Source: Martinezella multihospitum (GTDB lineage: Bacteria > Pseudomonadota > Alphaproteobacteria > Rhizobiales > Rhizobiaceae). From it: a stretch of 64,000 bases of DNA. Shown in pieces: positions 42,994 through 52,319 of this stretch. The stretch's first letter is position 1, and each line of letters starts with the position of its first letter. Where the stretch lies: the NCBI RefSeq assembly GCF_900094585.1, contig NZ_FMAG01000002.1, positions 450,007 through 514,006 of the forward strand, in the 5' to 3' direction. Both the position numbers and the translations under genes were made by a program. A model generated the notes under the pieces. It was not told where the DNA came from and ran no database searches. It saw nothing but the letters and a program-made list of their open reading frames with translations.

Positions 42994-43114
42994 CCCTCCC
43001 CTTGAGGGGGAGGGTCGGCCAAAGGCCGGGGTGGGGTGATTGTTGGTACGCGCGCCGCGGCTGGTCACCCCCCACCCGCCGCTGTGCGGCGACCTCCCCC
43101 CTCAAGGGGGAGGT
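42994..43114. repeat. RIME-like element between betB and betA
   Basis: Opens with CCCTCCCCTTGAGGGGGAGGG and closes with CCTCCCCCCTCAAGGGGGAGG, both strong palindromes, with smaller hairpins GGCC-AAA-GGCC and GCCGC-TGT-GCGGC between. It ends three bases from the betB stop and 48 bases before the betA start. Same family as 1845-1966. Confidence 0.75.
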
Positions 43115-43117
43115 GAA

Positions 43118-44581
43118 TCAATAAGGCGCCTGCACCGGCCCCATGCCGACATAGACGGTCTTCAGTTCCGAATAGTGCTCCAGCGCCGCCAGCGAATTCT
43201 CGCGGCCGAAGCCGGATTGCTTGGAGCCGCCGAAGGGGATTTCGACCGGGCAGAGATTGTAGGTGTTGATCCAGAGTGTTCCGGCCTCGAGCTGGTCGAC
43301 GACGCGGTGGGCGCGGGTGAGATCGGCGGTGAAGACGCCGCCGGAAAGGCCGAATTCGGTGGCATTGGCGCGGGCGATCACCTCGGCCTCGTCATCGAAA
43401 TCGAGAACGCACATGACCGGCCCGAAAATCTCCTCGCGGGCGATCGTCATGTCATCGGTAACGTCGGCAAACACGGTCGGCTGGATGTAATAGCCTTCGC
43501 CGGAGACATTATTCGGGATGCCGCCGCCGGTCAGCAGCGTCGCGCCCTCGGCCTTGCCCTTTTCGATGTAGGAAAGCACTTTTTCGCGCTGTGCCCAGGA
43601 GACCATCGGGCCGATCTGTGTTGCCTCGTCCATCGGGTCGCCGATGAGCATGGCGTCTGTGCGGGCCTTCAGGCGCTTCAGGAATTCAGACTTGATCTTG
43701 CTGTTGACGAAGACACGCGTGCCGTTCGAGCAGACCTGGCCGGTCGAATAGAAATTGCCGAGCATCGCGCCGCCGATGGCGCTGTCGATATCGGCATCGT
43801 CGAACACGATCAGCGGCGACTTGCCGCCGAGTTCCATGGTGACATGCTTGAGGTTGCCGGCAGCCGAAGCCGCCACCTTACGGCCAGTCGGCACCGAGCC
43901 GGTGAGCGACACCTTCGCAACATCCGGATGGTTGATGAGCAGCGGCCCGGTTTCGCGGTCGCCTTGGATGACATTGTAGAGGCCCTTTGGCAGGCCGGCC
44001 TCGATCAGGATCTCGGCGATCTTCAGTGCGCCGAGCGGCGTGTTTTCCGAGGGCTTGAACACCATGGCGTTGCCGGCGACGAGGGCAGGGGCGCCCTTCC
44101 AGCAGGCGATCTGCTGTGGGTAGTTCCATGCGCCGATGCCGACGCAGACGCCGAGCGGCACGCGCTTGGTATAGGCGAAGTCGCCGCCGAGCGGGATGTA
44201 GGAGCCGTTGAGGCCGGCTGCCGCAACGCCGCCGAAGAATTCGAAGCTGTCGGCGCCCGAGGTCGGGTCGGCAACGATGGTTTCCTGGATCGGCTTGCCC
44301 GTATCCAGCGTCTCCAGCTCGGAAAGCTCGCGGTTACGCTCGCGCATGATGTCGGCCGCCCGTTTCAGGATGCGGCCGCGCGCCGTCGGGCTCATCGCTG
44401 CCCATTCCGGCTGCGCCCGCTTGGCGGCCGCGATCGCCTTTTCGACGATGGCGGGCGTTGCCGCATGCAGGCGGGCGATCACTTCGCCGGTCGCCGGATA
44501 GATGCTTTCGATAAGAGTGCCGTCGGTGTCCTCGACATATTCCCCGTCGATGAAATGCGAGGCTTTCGGTTGTGCGCGCAT
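43118..44581 (-). CDS. betB: Betaine aldehyde dehydrogenase
   Basis: A 487-residue aldehyde dehydrogenase. Catalytic Glu in [18 protein letters not shown], catalytic Cys in [18 protein letters not shown]-binding [52 protein letters not shown] near the end is BetB-like. It oxidises betaine aldehyde to glycine betaine. Its ATG overlaps the stop of the GST gene (TAATG on the minus strand). Confidence 0.96.
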   Translation of the reverse strand: MRAQPKASHFIDGEYVEDTDGTLIESIYPATGEVIARLHAATPAIVEKAIAAAKRAQPEWAAMSPTARGRILKRAADIMRERNRELSELETLDTGKPIQETIVADPTSGADSFEFFGGVAAAGLNGSYIPLGGDFAYTKRVPLGVCVGIGAWNYPQQIACWKGAPALVAGNAMVFKPSENTPLGALKIAEILIEAGLPKGLYNVIQGDRETGPLLINHPDVAKVSLTGSVPTGRKVAASAAGNLKHVTMELGGKSPLIVFDDADIDSAIGGAMLGNFYSTGQVCSNGTRVFVNSKIKSEFLKRLKARTDAMLIGDPMDEATQIGPMVSWAQREKVLSYIEKGKAEGATLLTGGGIPNNVSGEGYYIQPTVFADVTDDMTIAREEIFGPVMCVLDFDDEAEVIARANATEFGLSGGVFTADLTRAHRVVDQLEAGTLWINTYNLCPVEIPFGGSKQSGFGRENSLAALEHYSELKTVYVGMGPVQAPY

Positions 44582-45222
44582 TATAGAACCCTCAGTTCTT
44601 CATAGGACACCATGACATGCTCTTGAAAAGCAGGCCGCTCGGTCAGGTTTTCGTAGTAGCGCTGCAGCTGCGGATGGGCCGGGCGCTGGATGTCGATGTC
44701 GAAATAGCGATAGAGAACATGCCCGAATTGAATGTCGGCAAGCGTCAGATTATCGCTGGCGAGGAAGCGATGCCGTCCGAACTGCGACTCGGCGATGTCT
44801 AGCTTCGCAGCGAGCGCGGCAATGGCCGCGACGATCGCCTTCTCATCCTTGAGGGCAGGGGCCGTGCGCACTACGCGCCAGAACACTGGACCAGTGAAGC
44901 CCTGGGCAATGTTGATCTTGGCCCACTCCGCCCATTTGTCGATCTGAGCGCGATGACGGGCATCCCTGGGCCAGAAGGTATCGTCGCCATATTGCGTGGC
45001 GAGATAGCGCAGGATAGCGCCCGTCTCCCAGAGTGGCTCGCCATCGCCGTCGCGTAGCACCGGAACCGTTCCGTTCGGGTTCATCGCCAGGAATTCAGGC
45101 GTGTCGTTGACGCCATAGGTAAAGCCCGCATCGATGCGCTCATAGGCGAGACCCAGCTCACCGATGCACCACATCAGCGCCTGTACGTTGGATGACGATT
45201 TGCGGCCCCAGACGGTCAGCAT
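44581..45222 (-). CDS. Glutathione S-transferase within the bet operon
   Basis: A 213-residue GST: thioredoxin-like N-domain ([65 protein letters not shown]) and helical C-domain ([38 protein letters not shown]). The gene lies 4 bases after betI and overlaps betB by one base, so it is a true operon member. Its role in choline oxidation is not known; detoxification of the aldehyde intermediate is a guess. Confidence 0.9.
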   Translation of the reverse strand: MLTVWGRKSSSNVQALMWCIGELGLAYERIDAGFTYGVNDTPEFLAMNPNGTVPVLRDGDGEPLWETGAILRYLATQYGDDTFWPRDARHRAQIDKWAEWAKINIAQGFTGPVFWRVVRTAPALKDEKAIVAAIAALAAKLDIAESQFGRHRFLASDNLTLADIQFGHVLYRYFDIDIQRPAHPQLQRYYENLTERPAFQEHVMVSYEELRVL

Positions 45223-45226
45223 GGTT

Positions 45227-45814
45227 TCAGCCTTTCACCGCGTTGAGATTGGTCGTCAGATAATCCTCCGTCAGCGCGATCGACGCCTCCGTGCTGATCG
45301 GTGCGGACCGCAAGCTTTGCCGGATGTAGAGACCGTCGATCATGGCGGCCGCACCCTCGGCGATGCGCGCGGCATCGGGGGCAGAACACAAAGCCTTGAG
45401 ATTGGCGACGAGGTTCGAGTGCAGGCGGCGCGCATAGATGACGAGAAAGCGGCGCGTCTCCTCGGAACGCTGCGCCTCGGCATAGAAGGCGAGCCAGGCA
45501 GCGATCGTCTCTGGCGCGAACTGGTCGGCCTGGAAGCTGACACGGATGACGGCGGAGAGCTTTTCGCGTGGCGTTTTTGCTTCGCGGAGCGCCGTCACCA
45601 CGCTGTCGCGCAGCCGCTGTAGATTCACACGGACAGTCTCGATCAGCAGCTGCTCCTTGCTGCCGAAGTAGTGATGCGCCAGAGCCGGGGAAACGCCGGC
45701 CTGCTTGGCGATTTCGGACATGGTGACGGTCAGCGAGCCGTGATCGCCGATCACGCGCATCGCAGCATCCACCAGCGCCTTGCGGCGCACCGGCTCCATT
45801 CCGACTTTCGGCAT
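45227..45814 (-). CDS. betI: TetR-family choline-responsive repressor
   Basis: A 195-residue TetR protein: PVRRKALVDAAMRVIGDHGSLTVTMSEIAKQAGVSPALAHHYFGSKEQLLIETVR is the BetI-type DNA-binding domain. The C-terminal ligand domain includes WLAFYAEAQRSEETRRFLVIYARRLHSNL. In other bacteria BetI represses bet genes until choline is present. First gene of the unit, next to a matching palindrome upstream. Confidence 0.94.
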   Translation of the reverse strand: MPKVGMEPVRRKALVDAAMRVIGDHGSLTVTMSEIAKQAGVSPALAHHYFGSKEQLLIETVRVNLQRLRDSVVTALREAKTPREKLSAVIRVSFQADQFAPETIAAWLAFYAEAQRSEETRRFLVIYARRLHSNLVANLKALCSAPDAARIAEGAAAMIDGLYIRQSLRSAPISTEASIALTEDYLTTNLNAVKG

Positions 45815-45839
45815 AGGTCAATCTCCAAGGCTGAAGACG

Positions 45840-45868
45840 AGTGTATTTTTGATTGACTGATCAATCAA
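45840..45868 (-). promoter_or_regulatory. bet operon promoter with BetI-type operator
   Basis: On the minus strand TTGATT (45868-45863), 17 bases, TACACT (45845-45840). The 20-base inverted repeat TTGATTGA-N4-TCAATCAA (45849-45868) covers the -35 and most of the spacer, so a bound TetR dimer would block RNA polymerase. Confidence 0.7.
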
Positions 45869-45965
45869 TAAAAAAATGGCGGGGTCGGCCATACGACGAA
45901 AAATCCGCGACCTCTTTCCGCAAAGCATTTCTGTGCCATACTCTTTTGCAGGAGGAGGTGCAGTC

Positions 45966-46514
45966 ATGGTTGATATTCTTGATGAAGTTCCCCCATCCGC
46001 GATGCGCGACAAATGGGGTTGGTTCGTCGGGCTTGGCATATTGCTGCTGATCTGCGGCGGCATCGCCCTTGGCAATCTGTTCATCGCCACGGTCGCTTCC
46101 GTCTATTATGTCGGCATGCTGATGCTGATCGGCGGTATCGTGCATCTGGCGCATGCCTTTCAGGTGAGGGGCTGGGAGCATATCCTGTTCTGGGTGTTGA
46201 GCGGCCTGCTCTATACGGTTGCCGGTATCCTTGCCTTCACCAATCCGCTGTTGGCCTCCGAGGCATTGACCCTGTTCCTTGCCATCGCGCTCCTCATCGC
46301 CGGCACGTTCCGCGTCTGGGTCGGCCGCAAGCTGAAGCCCGAGCGCGGATGGGTCTGGATCGTCATCAGCGGTCTTGCAACGGCCGTTGCAGGCATCGCC
46401 ATCGCTCTCGGCTGGCCGGTCAACAGCCTTTGGATTCTCGGTCTTTTCCTGGCCTTCGATCTGATCTTTCAAGGTTGGACGCTGGTGGTCTTCGGTCTCG
46501 TGCTCAGGCGGTAG
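45966..46514 (+). CDS. HdeD-family membrane protein
   Basis: A 182-residue inner-membrane protein with six hydrophobic helices in three pairs, the DUF308/HdeD layout (WGWFVGLGILLLICGGIAL; YYVGMLMLIGGIVHLAHAF; HILFWVLSGLLYTVAGILAF). HdeD is linked to acid stress in E. coli, but the biochemical role is unknown. AGGAGGAGG lies eight bases before the ATG at 45966 and rejects the longer frame. Confidence 0.88.
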   Translation: MVDILDEVPPSAMRDKWGWFVGLGILLLICGGIALGNLFIATVASVYYVGMLMLIGGIVHLAHAFQVRGWEHILFWVLSGLLYTVAGILAFTNPLLASEALTLFLAIALLIAGTFRVWVGRKLKPERGWVWIVISGLATAVAGIAIALGWPVNSLWILGLFLAFDLIFQGWTLVVFGLVLRR

Positions 46515-46549
46515 CGCATCTCCCAAAAGGGGTAACGGACTGCTACTTT

Positions 46550-46578
46550 TTGACAAGGAGCGTGAGCGGCGTTACTCT
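46550..46578 (+). promoter_or_regulatory. Promoter upstream of orphan ParD
   Basis: TTGACA (46550-46555), 17 bases, TACTCT (46573-46578). Perfect -35, moderate -10. It would give a leader of about 155 bases. Confidence 0.5.
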
Positions 46579-46648
46579 TTGCGCCTCTGCCATATCAGGC
46601 AGAACGGCGTTGCGTTGATGTAACGGCAGTATCTTCATCTGGAAGTCC

Positions 46649-46666
46649 GCATGTCGAGGGACATGC
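46649..46666. promoter_or_regulatory. Inverted repeat before orphan ParD
   Basis: GCATGTC-GAGG-GACATGC, perfect 7-base arms, 75 bases before the ParD start. It may be an autoregulatory operator or a leader hairpin. Confidence 0.45.
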
Positions 46667-46741
46667 CCGAAGAAACTGGTCGAAGCCGCGGAACATGGTT
46701 CCAGACAAATTTCCGCGCGATAACGTCAAGGGAGGAATATC

Positions 46742-46993
46742 ATGCCGATGGTAACGGTTTCCATCTCTCCGCTTCAAGCTGCCGGCATCCGGGCGGCAGT
46801 AGACACCGGCACTTATGCCTCGAGCAGTGAAGTCGTGCGGGAAGCTCTTCGCATGTGGGATGCGGCGCGCAAGCGCGGTGACATCTGCGAGGTGCCACGT
46901 GCCGCCAACGATGGCGGCGAGACGGCAAAGAGCGGCCGCTGCGTCGCCGATATGTTTGCCGACTATGAGGCAGAGCGGCACTCCAGCAATTAG
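46742..46993 (+). CDS. ParD-family antitoxin without adjacent toxin
   Basis: An 83-residue protein: VTVSISPLQAAGIRAAVDTGTYASSSEVVREALRMWDAARKR is a clear ParD/CopG ribbon-helix-helix domain. GGAGG five bases before the ATG gives a strong RBS. No ParE toxin follows: the next 209 bases are noncoding and lead to the EAL-domain gene. It may have lost its toxin, pair with a distant one, or act as a plain regulator. Confidence 0.8.
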   Translation: MPMVTVSISPLQAAGIRAAVDTGTYASSSEVVREALRMWDAARKRGDICEVPRAANDGGETAKSGRCVADMFADYEAERHSSN

Positions 46994-47202
46994 CACTGAC
47001 CCCACTCGTCACGGCAGCCACTCGGCCGCCGTGTGCCGGGTCTGCGTCCCGGCGAATGGTTAATATTGCTTTACCATTCATGAAACTTTCACATAGGGGA
47101 AAGGTTTCGTTGACGCTTTATGGCGCATCCTGGGTTGAAAACGCGGTAAATCCAAAGTTTTACTTAAATAAATTAGATTAGAATCCGCAAGTGGAGATGG
47201 GC

Positions 47203-49008
47203 ATGTCCCTGACTGCCGCAGTCGAACCGGGCGTATTGCGCCGATATGCCAGCGACCAGATCGTCACTCTCGCCAAACTCGTCATCGAAAACGCATTTCA
47301 GCCGATCGTGGAGGCCGGCACCGGCGCCGTTTTCGGCTATGAATCCCTGATGCGCGGCCAGGAGCGCATCGGTTTCGGGAGCCCTGTGGAGATACTCGAC
47401 GAAGCCGAGCGCACCGGCCAGCTTCTCGGGCTGGAGCAGATGGTCACCAGCCGGGCGCTGGCGAAGTTTGCCACTCTGCCCAACATCGCCGCCACGACGC
47501 TTTTCCTCAACCTGGATGTCCGCTTGATTGCGCAAGGCGCCGCGTTGGTCGACGGCCTGCTGCAGCACATGAGAAAGGCCGGCATCGCCGCTTCCTCCGT
47601 CTGCTTTGAGTTCTCCGAACGCTTCGACAACACCATCGTGCCCGAGTTTGCGGCGCTGGTTGCCAAGATGCGCAATGCCGGCTTCAAGCTCGCTATCGAC
47701 GATTTCGGCGTCGGCCGTGGCGAGATGAAGTTGCTGTCCGACTATCCGGTCGACTATCTCAAGATCGACCGGCATTTCATCGTCGATATCGACCGCAGCG
47801 CCCGCAAGCGCCATATCCTGAGGAATCTCGTCAATATCGCCCATGTCCTCGGCACGCGCGTCATCGCGGAAGGCATTGAGACTGAGGCGGAGTTCCTGAC
47901 CTGCCGCGAATTCGGCGTCGATCTTGTCCAGGGCTGGTTCATTGCCCGTCCGACGGTGCTGGTCAACGAGCTCAAGCCAGGCTTTCCGCACCTGCAGGAT
48001 CTCGGCAAGACGGTGCGCAACAGCCAGTCGCTTGATGAAATCCTCATCCGCAAGCAGATCGAAGTGCTTCCGACCATCCGCGAAAGCGACAGTATCGACA
48101 GCGTTTTCGAACTCTTCCGCCGCAATCCGCGCCGCGCCTATTTCCCGGTCGTGAACGCCAATGACGAGCCGCGCGGTATCATCCATGAATACCAGCTCAA
48201 GGAATATATCTATCAGCCTTTTGGCCGCGATCTGCTGAAGAACAAGGTCTACGAGCGTTCGATCTCGCATTTCGTCGAGATGGCGCCGATCGTCGGGCTC
48301 GATTCCGACGCGGACACGCTGATGACGATCTTCGCCAACATGGAAAGCAGCGATTGCCTGATCGTCACCGAAGGCACGCATTATGCCGGCATCGTCTCGG
48401 CTGCCTCGCTCATCAAGGTGATCAACGAGAAGCAGCTCAAGATCGCGCAGGACCAGAACCCGCTGACCGGCCTTCCTGGCAACAGGGCGATCCACGATTT
48501 CATGCAGAGCGCCGGCCGCGATGGCGACGAGATCAGGCATTTCTGCTATTGCGACTTCGATAATTTCAAGCCGTTCAACGATGCCTACGGCTTCCATCTC
48601 GGCGACCATGCCATCTCGCTGTTTGCGGCTCTGATGCGCCGCTATTTCTTCGCGGAGCGCCATTTCCTCGGTCATGTCGGCGGCGACGATTTCTTCATCG
48701 GTGTCACCGGCTGGAGCATGCAGGAGCTTCGTGAGGTTCTGGACCGGTTGCTTGCCGATTTCCATGCCGACGTGCTCGAGCTTTATTCCGCCGAAGATCG
48801 AGCCGCTGGCCGTATCCGCGGCCATGACCGCAGCGGCGCGATAGCGGAGTTTCCGCTGATGCGCTGCTCGATCGGCATCCTGCAACTGCCAGAGGGATTG
48901 GTGATCGACAATATCAACCGTGTCAGCACTTCCATCGCGGGTATCAAGGCGAAGGCAAAGGAAAGCGCCATTGGCGTGGCATTCCTCGGCTTGACCGAGA
49001 CGAATTGA
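47203..49008 (+). CDS. EAL-CBS-GGDEF cyclic-di-GMP protein
   Basis: A 601-residue cytoplasmic protein, domains in the unusual order EAL (about 20-260), CBS pair (about 280-410), GGDEF (about 425-595). The EAL domain has ESL in place of EAL but keeps the metal and catalytic residues: FEFSER, AIDDFGVGRGE, YLKID, AEGIETEAE, VQGWF. The GGDEF loop reads GGDDF, and no RxxD inhibitory site precedes it. It may hydrolyse c-di-GMP, make it, or only bind GTP. GGAG six bases upstream picks ATG 47203 over the GTG/ATG codons just before. Confidence 0.9.
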   Translation: MSLTAAVEPGVLRRYASDQIVTLAKLVIENAFQPIVEAGTGAVFGYESLMRGQERIGFGSPVEILDEAERTGQLLGLEQMVTSRALAKFATLPNIAATTLFLNLDVRLIAQGAALVDGLLQHMRKAGIAASSVCFEFSERFDNTIVPEFAALVAKMRNAGFKLAIDDFGVGRGEMKLLSDYPVDYLKIDRHFIVDIDRSARKRHILRNLVNIAHVLGTRVIAEGIETEAEFLTCREFGVDLVQGWFIARPTVLVNELKPGFPHLQDLGKTVRNSQSLDEILIRKQIEVLPTIRESDSIDSVFELFRRNPRRAYFPVVNANDEPRGIIHEYQLKEYIYQPFGRDLLKNKVYERSISHFVEMAPIVGLDSDADTLMTIFANMESSDCLIVTEGTHYAGIVSAASLIKVINEKQLKIAQDQNPLTGLPGNRAIHDFMQSAGRDGDEIRHFCYCDFDNFKPFNDAYGFHLGDHAISLFAALMRRYFFAERHFLGHVGGDDFFIGVTGWSMQELREVLDRLLADFHADVLELYSAEDRAAGRIRGHDRSGAIAEFPLMRCSIGILQLPEGLVIDNINRVSTSIAGIKAKAKESAIGVAFLGLTETN

Positions 49009-49087
49009 CGCCATCTAGCACTCGATCCTTTTCAAGCGCGCTGCGCTAAACTATCTCCACTGCTTTGCTGGGAGAGGAGATTGTGCC

Positions 49088-50086
49088 ATGCCCTTGCCGT
49101 CTGAAATGCGTTTCGTGGATCTGCCGTCCTTTGGCAGACCTGAGGTCATGACCATTGCCCGAAAGCCTCTTCCGGTGTTGAAACCGGGCGAGATCCTGGT
49201 CCGCGTCGAGGCTGCCGGTGTCAACCGGCCGGACGTGGCGCAACGGCAGGGCACCTATCCGCCGCCGAAGGATGCAAGCCCGATCCTGGGCCTCGAAATA
49301 TCAGGCGAAGTCGTTGACGTCGCGCCCGGCGTGACGGAATTTGCGATCGGCAACAAAGTCTGCGGCCTAGCCAATGGCGGCGGCTATGCCGAATATTGCG
49401 TGCTGCCAGCCGGCCAGGCGCTGCGCTTCCCGAACGGTTATGACGCCGTGCGTGCTGCGGCCGTTCCCGAGACCTTCTTCACCGTATGGGCCAATCTCTT
49501 CCAGATGGCGGGCCTGACCGAAGGCGAAAGCGTGCTGATCCATGGTGGCTCTAGCGGCATCGGCACGACGGCGATCCAGCTTGCCCACGCTTTCGGCGTG
49601 ACGGTTTATGCCACGGCCGGGTCGAAGGAAAAATGCGAGGCCTGCGAGAAGCTCGGCGCCAAGCGGGCGATCAATTACAAGGAAGAGGATTTCGCCGAGG
49701 TTATCAAGGCCGAGACGGAACATGGCGTCGATATTATCCTCGACATGATCGGCGCTGCCTATCTGGAAAAAAACCTCGCTTCGCTTGCCCGCGACGGCTG
49801 CCTTTCGATCATCGCCTTCCTTGGCGGCGCGGTGGCGGAAAAGGCCAACCTGGCGCCGATCATGGTCAAGCGGCTGACCGTGACCGGATCGACCATGCGT
49901 CCTCGCACGGCCGAAGAAAAGCGGGCCATCCGCGACGACCTTCTCTCCCAGGTCTGGCCGCTGCTGGACGAGGGCACGGTTGCCCCCGTCATCTATCGGA
50001 CATTCTCTTTCGACGATGTGGTCGAGGCGCATCGATTGATGGAAACCAGCGATCATATCGGCAAGATCATGCTGAAGCTGGCTTGA
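49088..50086 (+). CDS. NAD(P)H:quinone oxidoreductase, zinc-free MDR
   Basis: A 332-residue medium-chain reductase of the PIG3/quinone-reductase group: GroES-like domain ([39 protein letters not shown]) and Rossmann domain ([34 protein letters not shown]). The zinc ligands of alcohol dehydrogenases are absent. It would reduce quinones or enones with NADPH. GGAGAGGAG precedes the ATG. The end overlaps the convergent MFS gene by 20 bases. Confidence 0.9.
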   Translation: MPLPSEMRFVDLPSFGRPEVMTIARKPLPVLKPGEILVRVEAAGVNRPDVAQRQGTYPPPKDASPILGLEISGEVVDVAPGVTEFAIGNKVCGLANGGGYAEYCVLPAGQALRFPNGYDAVRAAAVPETFFTVWANLFQMAGLTEGESVLIHGGSSGIGTTAIQLAHAFGVTVYATAGSKEKCEACEKLGAKRAINYKEEDFAEVIKAETEHGVDIILDMIGAAYLEKNLASLARDGCLSIIAFLGGAVAEKANLAPIMVKRLTVTGSTMRPRTAEEKRAIRDDLLSQVWPLLDEGTVAPVIYRTFSFDDVVEAHRLMETSDHIGKIMLKLA

Positions 50087-51491
50087 TCGTCAGCGACAGG
50101 GCGACGGCGATGAGGCCGGGTATGGCCATCAGCGCATAGAGCCAGGTGGCGGCAGAGAGGCCGCCGGCAATGCCACCCGGATGGGTCAGGCCCGCTCCAT
50201 TGACGATGACGCCCGCGAGCGCGGCGCCGAATGCGCCGCCCAGCGACTGCGTCATCGAGATCGCTGCCGAGGCCTTGTCCTGTTCGGTCCTGCGGGCGAT
50301 ACCAATGATCCTGGTCACCAGATGCGCCCAGCCGAGCCCGACGCCGAACCCCATCAGGAACATGGCGATGACGGGAGGTGCGAACCTGGCGACGGTGTCA
50401 AAGGGTGTATTCGTTGCCAGGAACGGGATCAGCGATGCGGTCGCGGCGGTCTCCAAAATGCAGCCGCTGATGATGGCCACAACGGCCTGCCTGCCGGAAA
50501 ACGAGGCGCTGAAGAAGGCCGCTATGGTCCAACCCAGTGCGACGAGCGCAACGAGATAGCCGGAGACCAGGGGCGTGACGCCATGCAGGGTTTGCAGGAA
50601 GTAGGGGATATAGATGTCGCTGGTCAGCACCATCATCGCCGTGAACATCGTCAGATAAAGCCGCGAAATCGGATTGCCAAGCATGACGGCACCATAGGGC
50701 AGTAGCCGCACGTCGTTCTTGCGCTCGATCACGATCATCGTTGTGACTAAAATGATGGAAATCGCAATCAGCACCGCCTTGGAGGCTCCGTGGTCGACCG
50801 TACTGGCGACGCTGACGAACAGCACGGCAGTCAGCAGAAGACCGATCTGGGCGAGGGGCGTTCGTGTGTCAATCCGGTCATCCGCGACATTAGGCAACAG
50901 GCGGCGCGCGGAAAGCGCCATGATGACCGTCAGAGGCACGAGGATGACGAAGGCCTCGCGCCATGCACCTCCGGCGGCAAAGAGGCCGCCGAGTGTCGGC
51001 CCGAGCACGGTCGCCACACCCCAGATGGCGGCATAGAGAGTGGAAGCCTTGCGCCACAATATCTCCGGATAGACGAAACGGATGAAAGCATAGGCGAGGC
51101 CGGAGAGCATGCCGGCCCCATAGCCCTGAATGGCGCGGCCCGCGAGCAATACCGGCATCATCGGCGCCATAGCGCAAGCCAGGCTGCCGATACCGAAGGT
51201 GAGCGCCGCCCCGACATACACCGCGCGCAAGCCCATGCCTTTCGGCCGCGTGGCAACGGTAATCGAGCCAAGCACGCCGGCAGCGACGAAAAGCGTCGTC
51301 ATCCATGAGAACAGCTCGAGGCCGCCGATATCCCGCACGATCGAGGGGGCGATCGTGGCGGTGATGTAAGATTCGACAGCATAAAGCGTCACGCCGCCGC
51401 CGAGCATCATCGTCGCGGGCAGAAGTTTTGGTGAGAACAACGTGAAGACGGAGGAGGATGGAGTGGGGGCTGTGTTTTCGATGCTGGACAT
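50067..51491 (-). CDS. MFS exporter
   Basis: A 474-residue transporter with 12-14 helices. The N-half includes [38 protein letters not shown] (the DHA-type D-x-x-x-x-W region) and [34 protein letters not shown]; the C-half ends [29 protein letters not shown]. It probably exports a drug-like compound. AGGACC precedes the ATG. Divergent from the cysteine-cluster regulator, with palindromes between. Confidence 0.85.
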   Translation of the reverse strand: MSSIENTAPTPSSSVFTLFSPKLLPATMMLGGGVTLYAVESYITATIAPSIVRDIGGLELFSWMTTLFVAAGVLGSITVATRPKGMGLRAVYVGAALTFGIGSLACAMAPMMPVLLAGRAIQGYGAGMLSGLAYAFIRFVYPEILWRKASTLYAAIWGVATVLGPTLGGLFAAGGAWREAFVILVPLTVIMALSARRLLPNVADDRIDTRTPLAQIGLLLTAVLFVSVASTVDHGASKAVLIAISIILVTTMIVIERKNDVRLLPYGAVMLGNPISRLYLTMFTAMMVLTSDIYIPYFLQTLHGVTPLVSGYLVALVALGWTIAAFFSASFSGRQAVVAIISGCILETAATASLIPFLATNTPFDTVARFAPPVIAMFLMGFGVGLGWAHLVTRIIGIARRTEQDKASAAISMTQSLGGAFGAALAGVIVNGAGLTHPGGIAGGLSAATWLYALMAIPGLIAVALSLTIKPASA

Positions 51492-51526
51492 CGGATGGTC
51501 CTCGGTATTTTCCCTAGCGGTTGATT

Positions 51527-51552
51527 ATTTTCCAAGTTATGATTTGGAAAAT
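51527..51552. promoter_or_regulatory. Palindromic operator, MFS/regulator gap
   Basis: ATTTTCCAA-N8-TTGGAAAAT, perfect 9-base arms in the 101-base divergent gap. A further half-site, TTGGAAAA (51585-51592), sits at the regulator's RBS, and a weaker TATTTTCCC lies at 51506-51514. Confidence 0.65.
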
Positions 51553-51592
51553 TACATCCTTGCTGGATTAAAACAAGAGAAAACTTGGAAAA

Positions 51593-52219
51593 ATGCGCCA
51601 ATCGCCTGCCAACCGAATTCTGATCCTGTTGAAAACCGATGGGCCGCAGCTCGCGGCCGCTATTGGCGATGCGCTCGGCATATCGTCGGAGGCGGCCCGC
51701 CAGCAACTGACGAAGATGGCTGAAGAAGGGTTGGTCGAGCCCGTGGCGGAAGCTGCCGCCGGCAGGGGCAGGCCGCGACAGTTCTGGCATCTGACGGCGG
51801 CCGGCAATCGCCAGTTTCCCGATGGCCACGCAGATCTGACCGCCACTTTGCTCGCGACCATGGCCAGCCAACTGGGGCAGGGGGCCGTCGATGCGGTCAT
51901 CTCGGCGCGTGAGACGGAGACGCTTCGACGCTACCGCAGCGAAATCGACCTTACGGCCGATCTGCCGTCGCGCGTCGCGAGCCTTGCTTTAGTCCGCACG
52001 CAGGAAGGCTACATGGCCGATCATTGGCAGGATGATGATGGTTCGCTGGTGCTGGTGGAGAACCATTGCCCCATCTGTGCTGCCGCGTCTGTCTGTGCCG
52101 GCTTCTGCCGATCGGAGCTGGAAACCTTCCGCATCGTGCTTGGCGCTGACGTCGAACGGGAGGAGCATATCCTGCTCGGCGCCAGGCGCTGCGCCTACAG
52201 GATTCGCGACGCAGCCTGA
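51593..52219 (+). CDS. SufR-like winged-helix regulator with cysteine cluster
   Basis: A 208-residue regulator. The N-terminal DeoR-like winged helix reads RILILLKTDGPQLAAAIGDALGISSEAARQQLTKMAEEGLVEPV. Cysteines C159, C162, C168 and C172 (HCPICAAASVCAGFC) plus C200 form a likely Fe-S site, as in the cyanobacterial SufR repressor; here the spacing is C-x2-C-x5-C-x3-C. The neighbours are not suf genes but a divergent MFS exporter, so it may use the cluster to sense redox stress. An operator-like palindrome lies in front. Confidence 0.8.
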   Translation: MRQSPANRILILLKTDGPQLAAAIGDALGISSEAARQQLTKMAEEGLVEPVAEAAAGRGRPRQFWHLTAAGNRQFPDGHADLTATLLATMASQLGQGAVDAVISARETETLRRYRSEIDLTADLPSRVASLALVRTQEGYMADHWQDDDGSLVLVENHCPICAAASVCAGFCRSELETFRIVLGADVEREEHILLGARRCAYRIRDAA

Positions 52220-52319
52220 GGGATCGCTTTTTGATGCTGCCTGCCGGTATCGGCGATTGGCAATGCGGGATGCAGCGGCTATCAGTGACCGTCTAGCAAA
52301 TCAAAGGCTGCGTCTTCTC

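Noticed and set aside
48600..48720. Frameshift or sequencing error as the cause of GGDDF
   Set aside because: The reading frame and flanking GGDEF-domain motifs are intact, so the variant is a real substitution.
47173..49014. 613-codon open frame antisense to the EAL-CBS-GGDEF gene
   Set aside because: It mirrors the codon pattern of the real gene on the other strand, lacks an RBS and resembles no protein family; long antisense frames are common in GC-rich genes.
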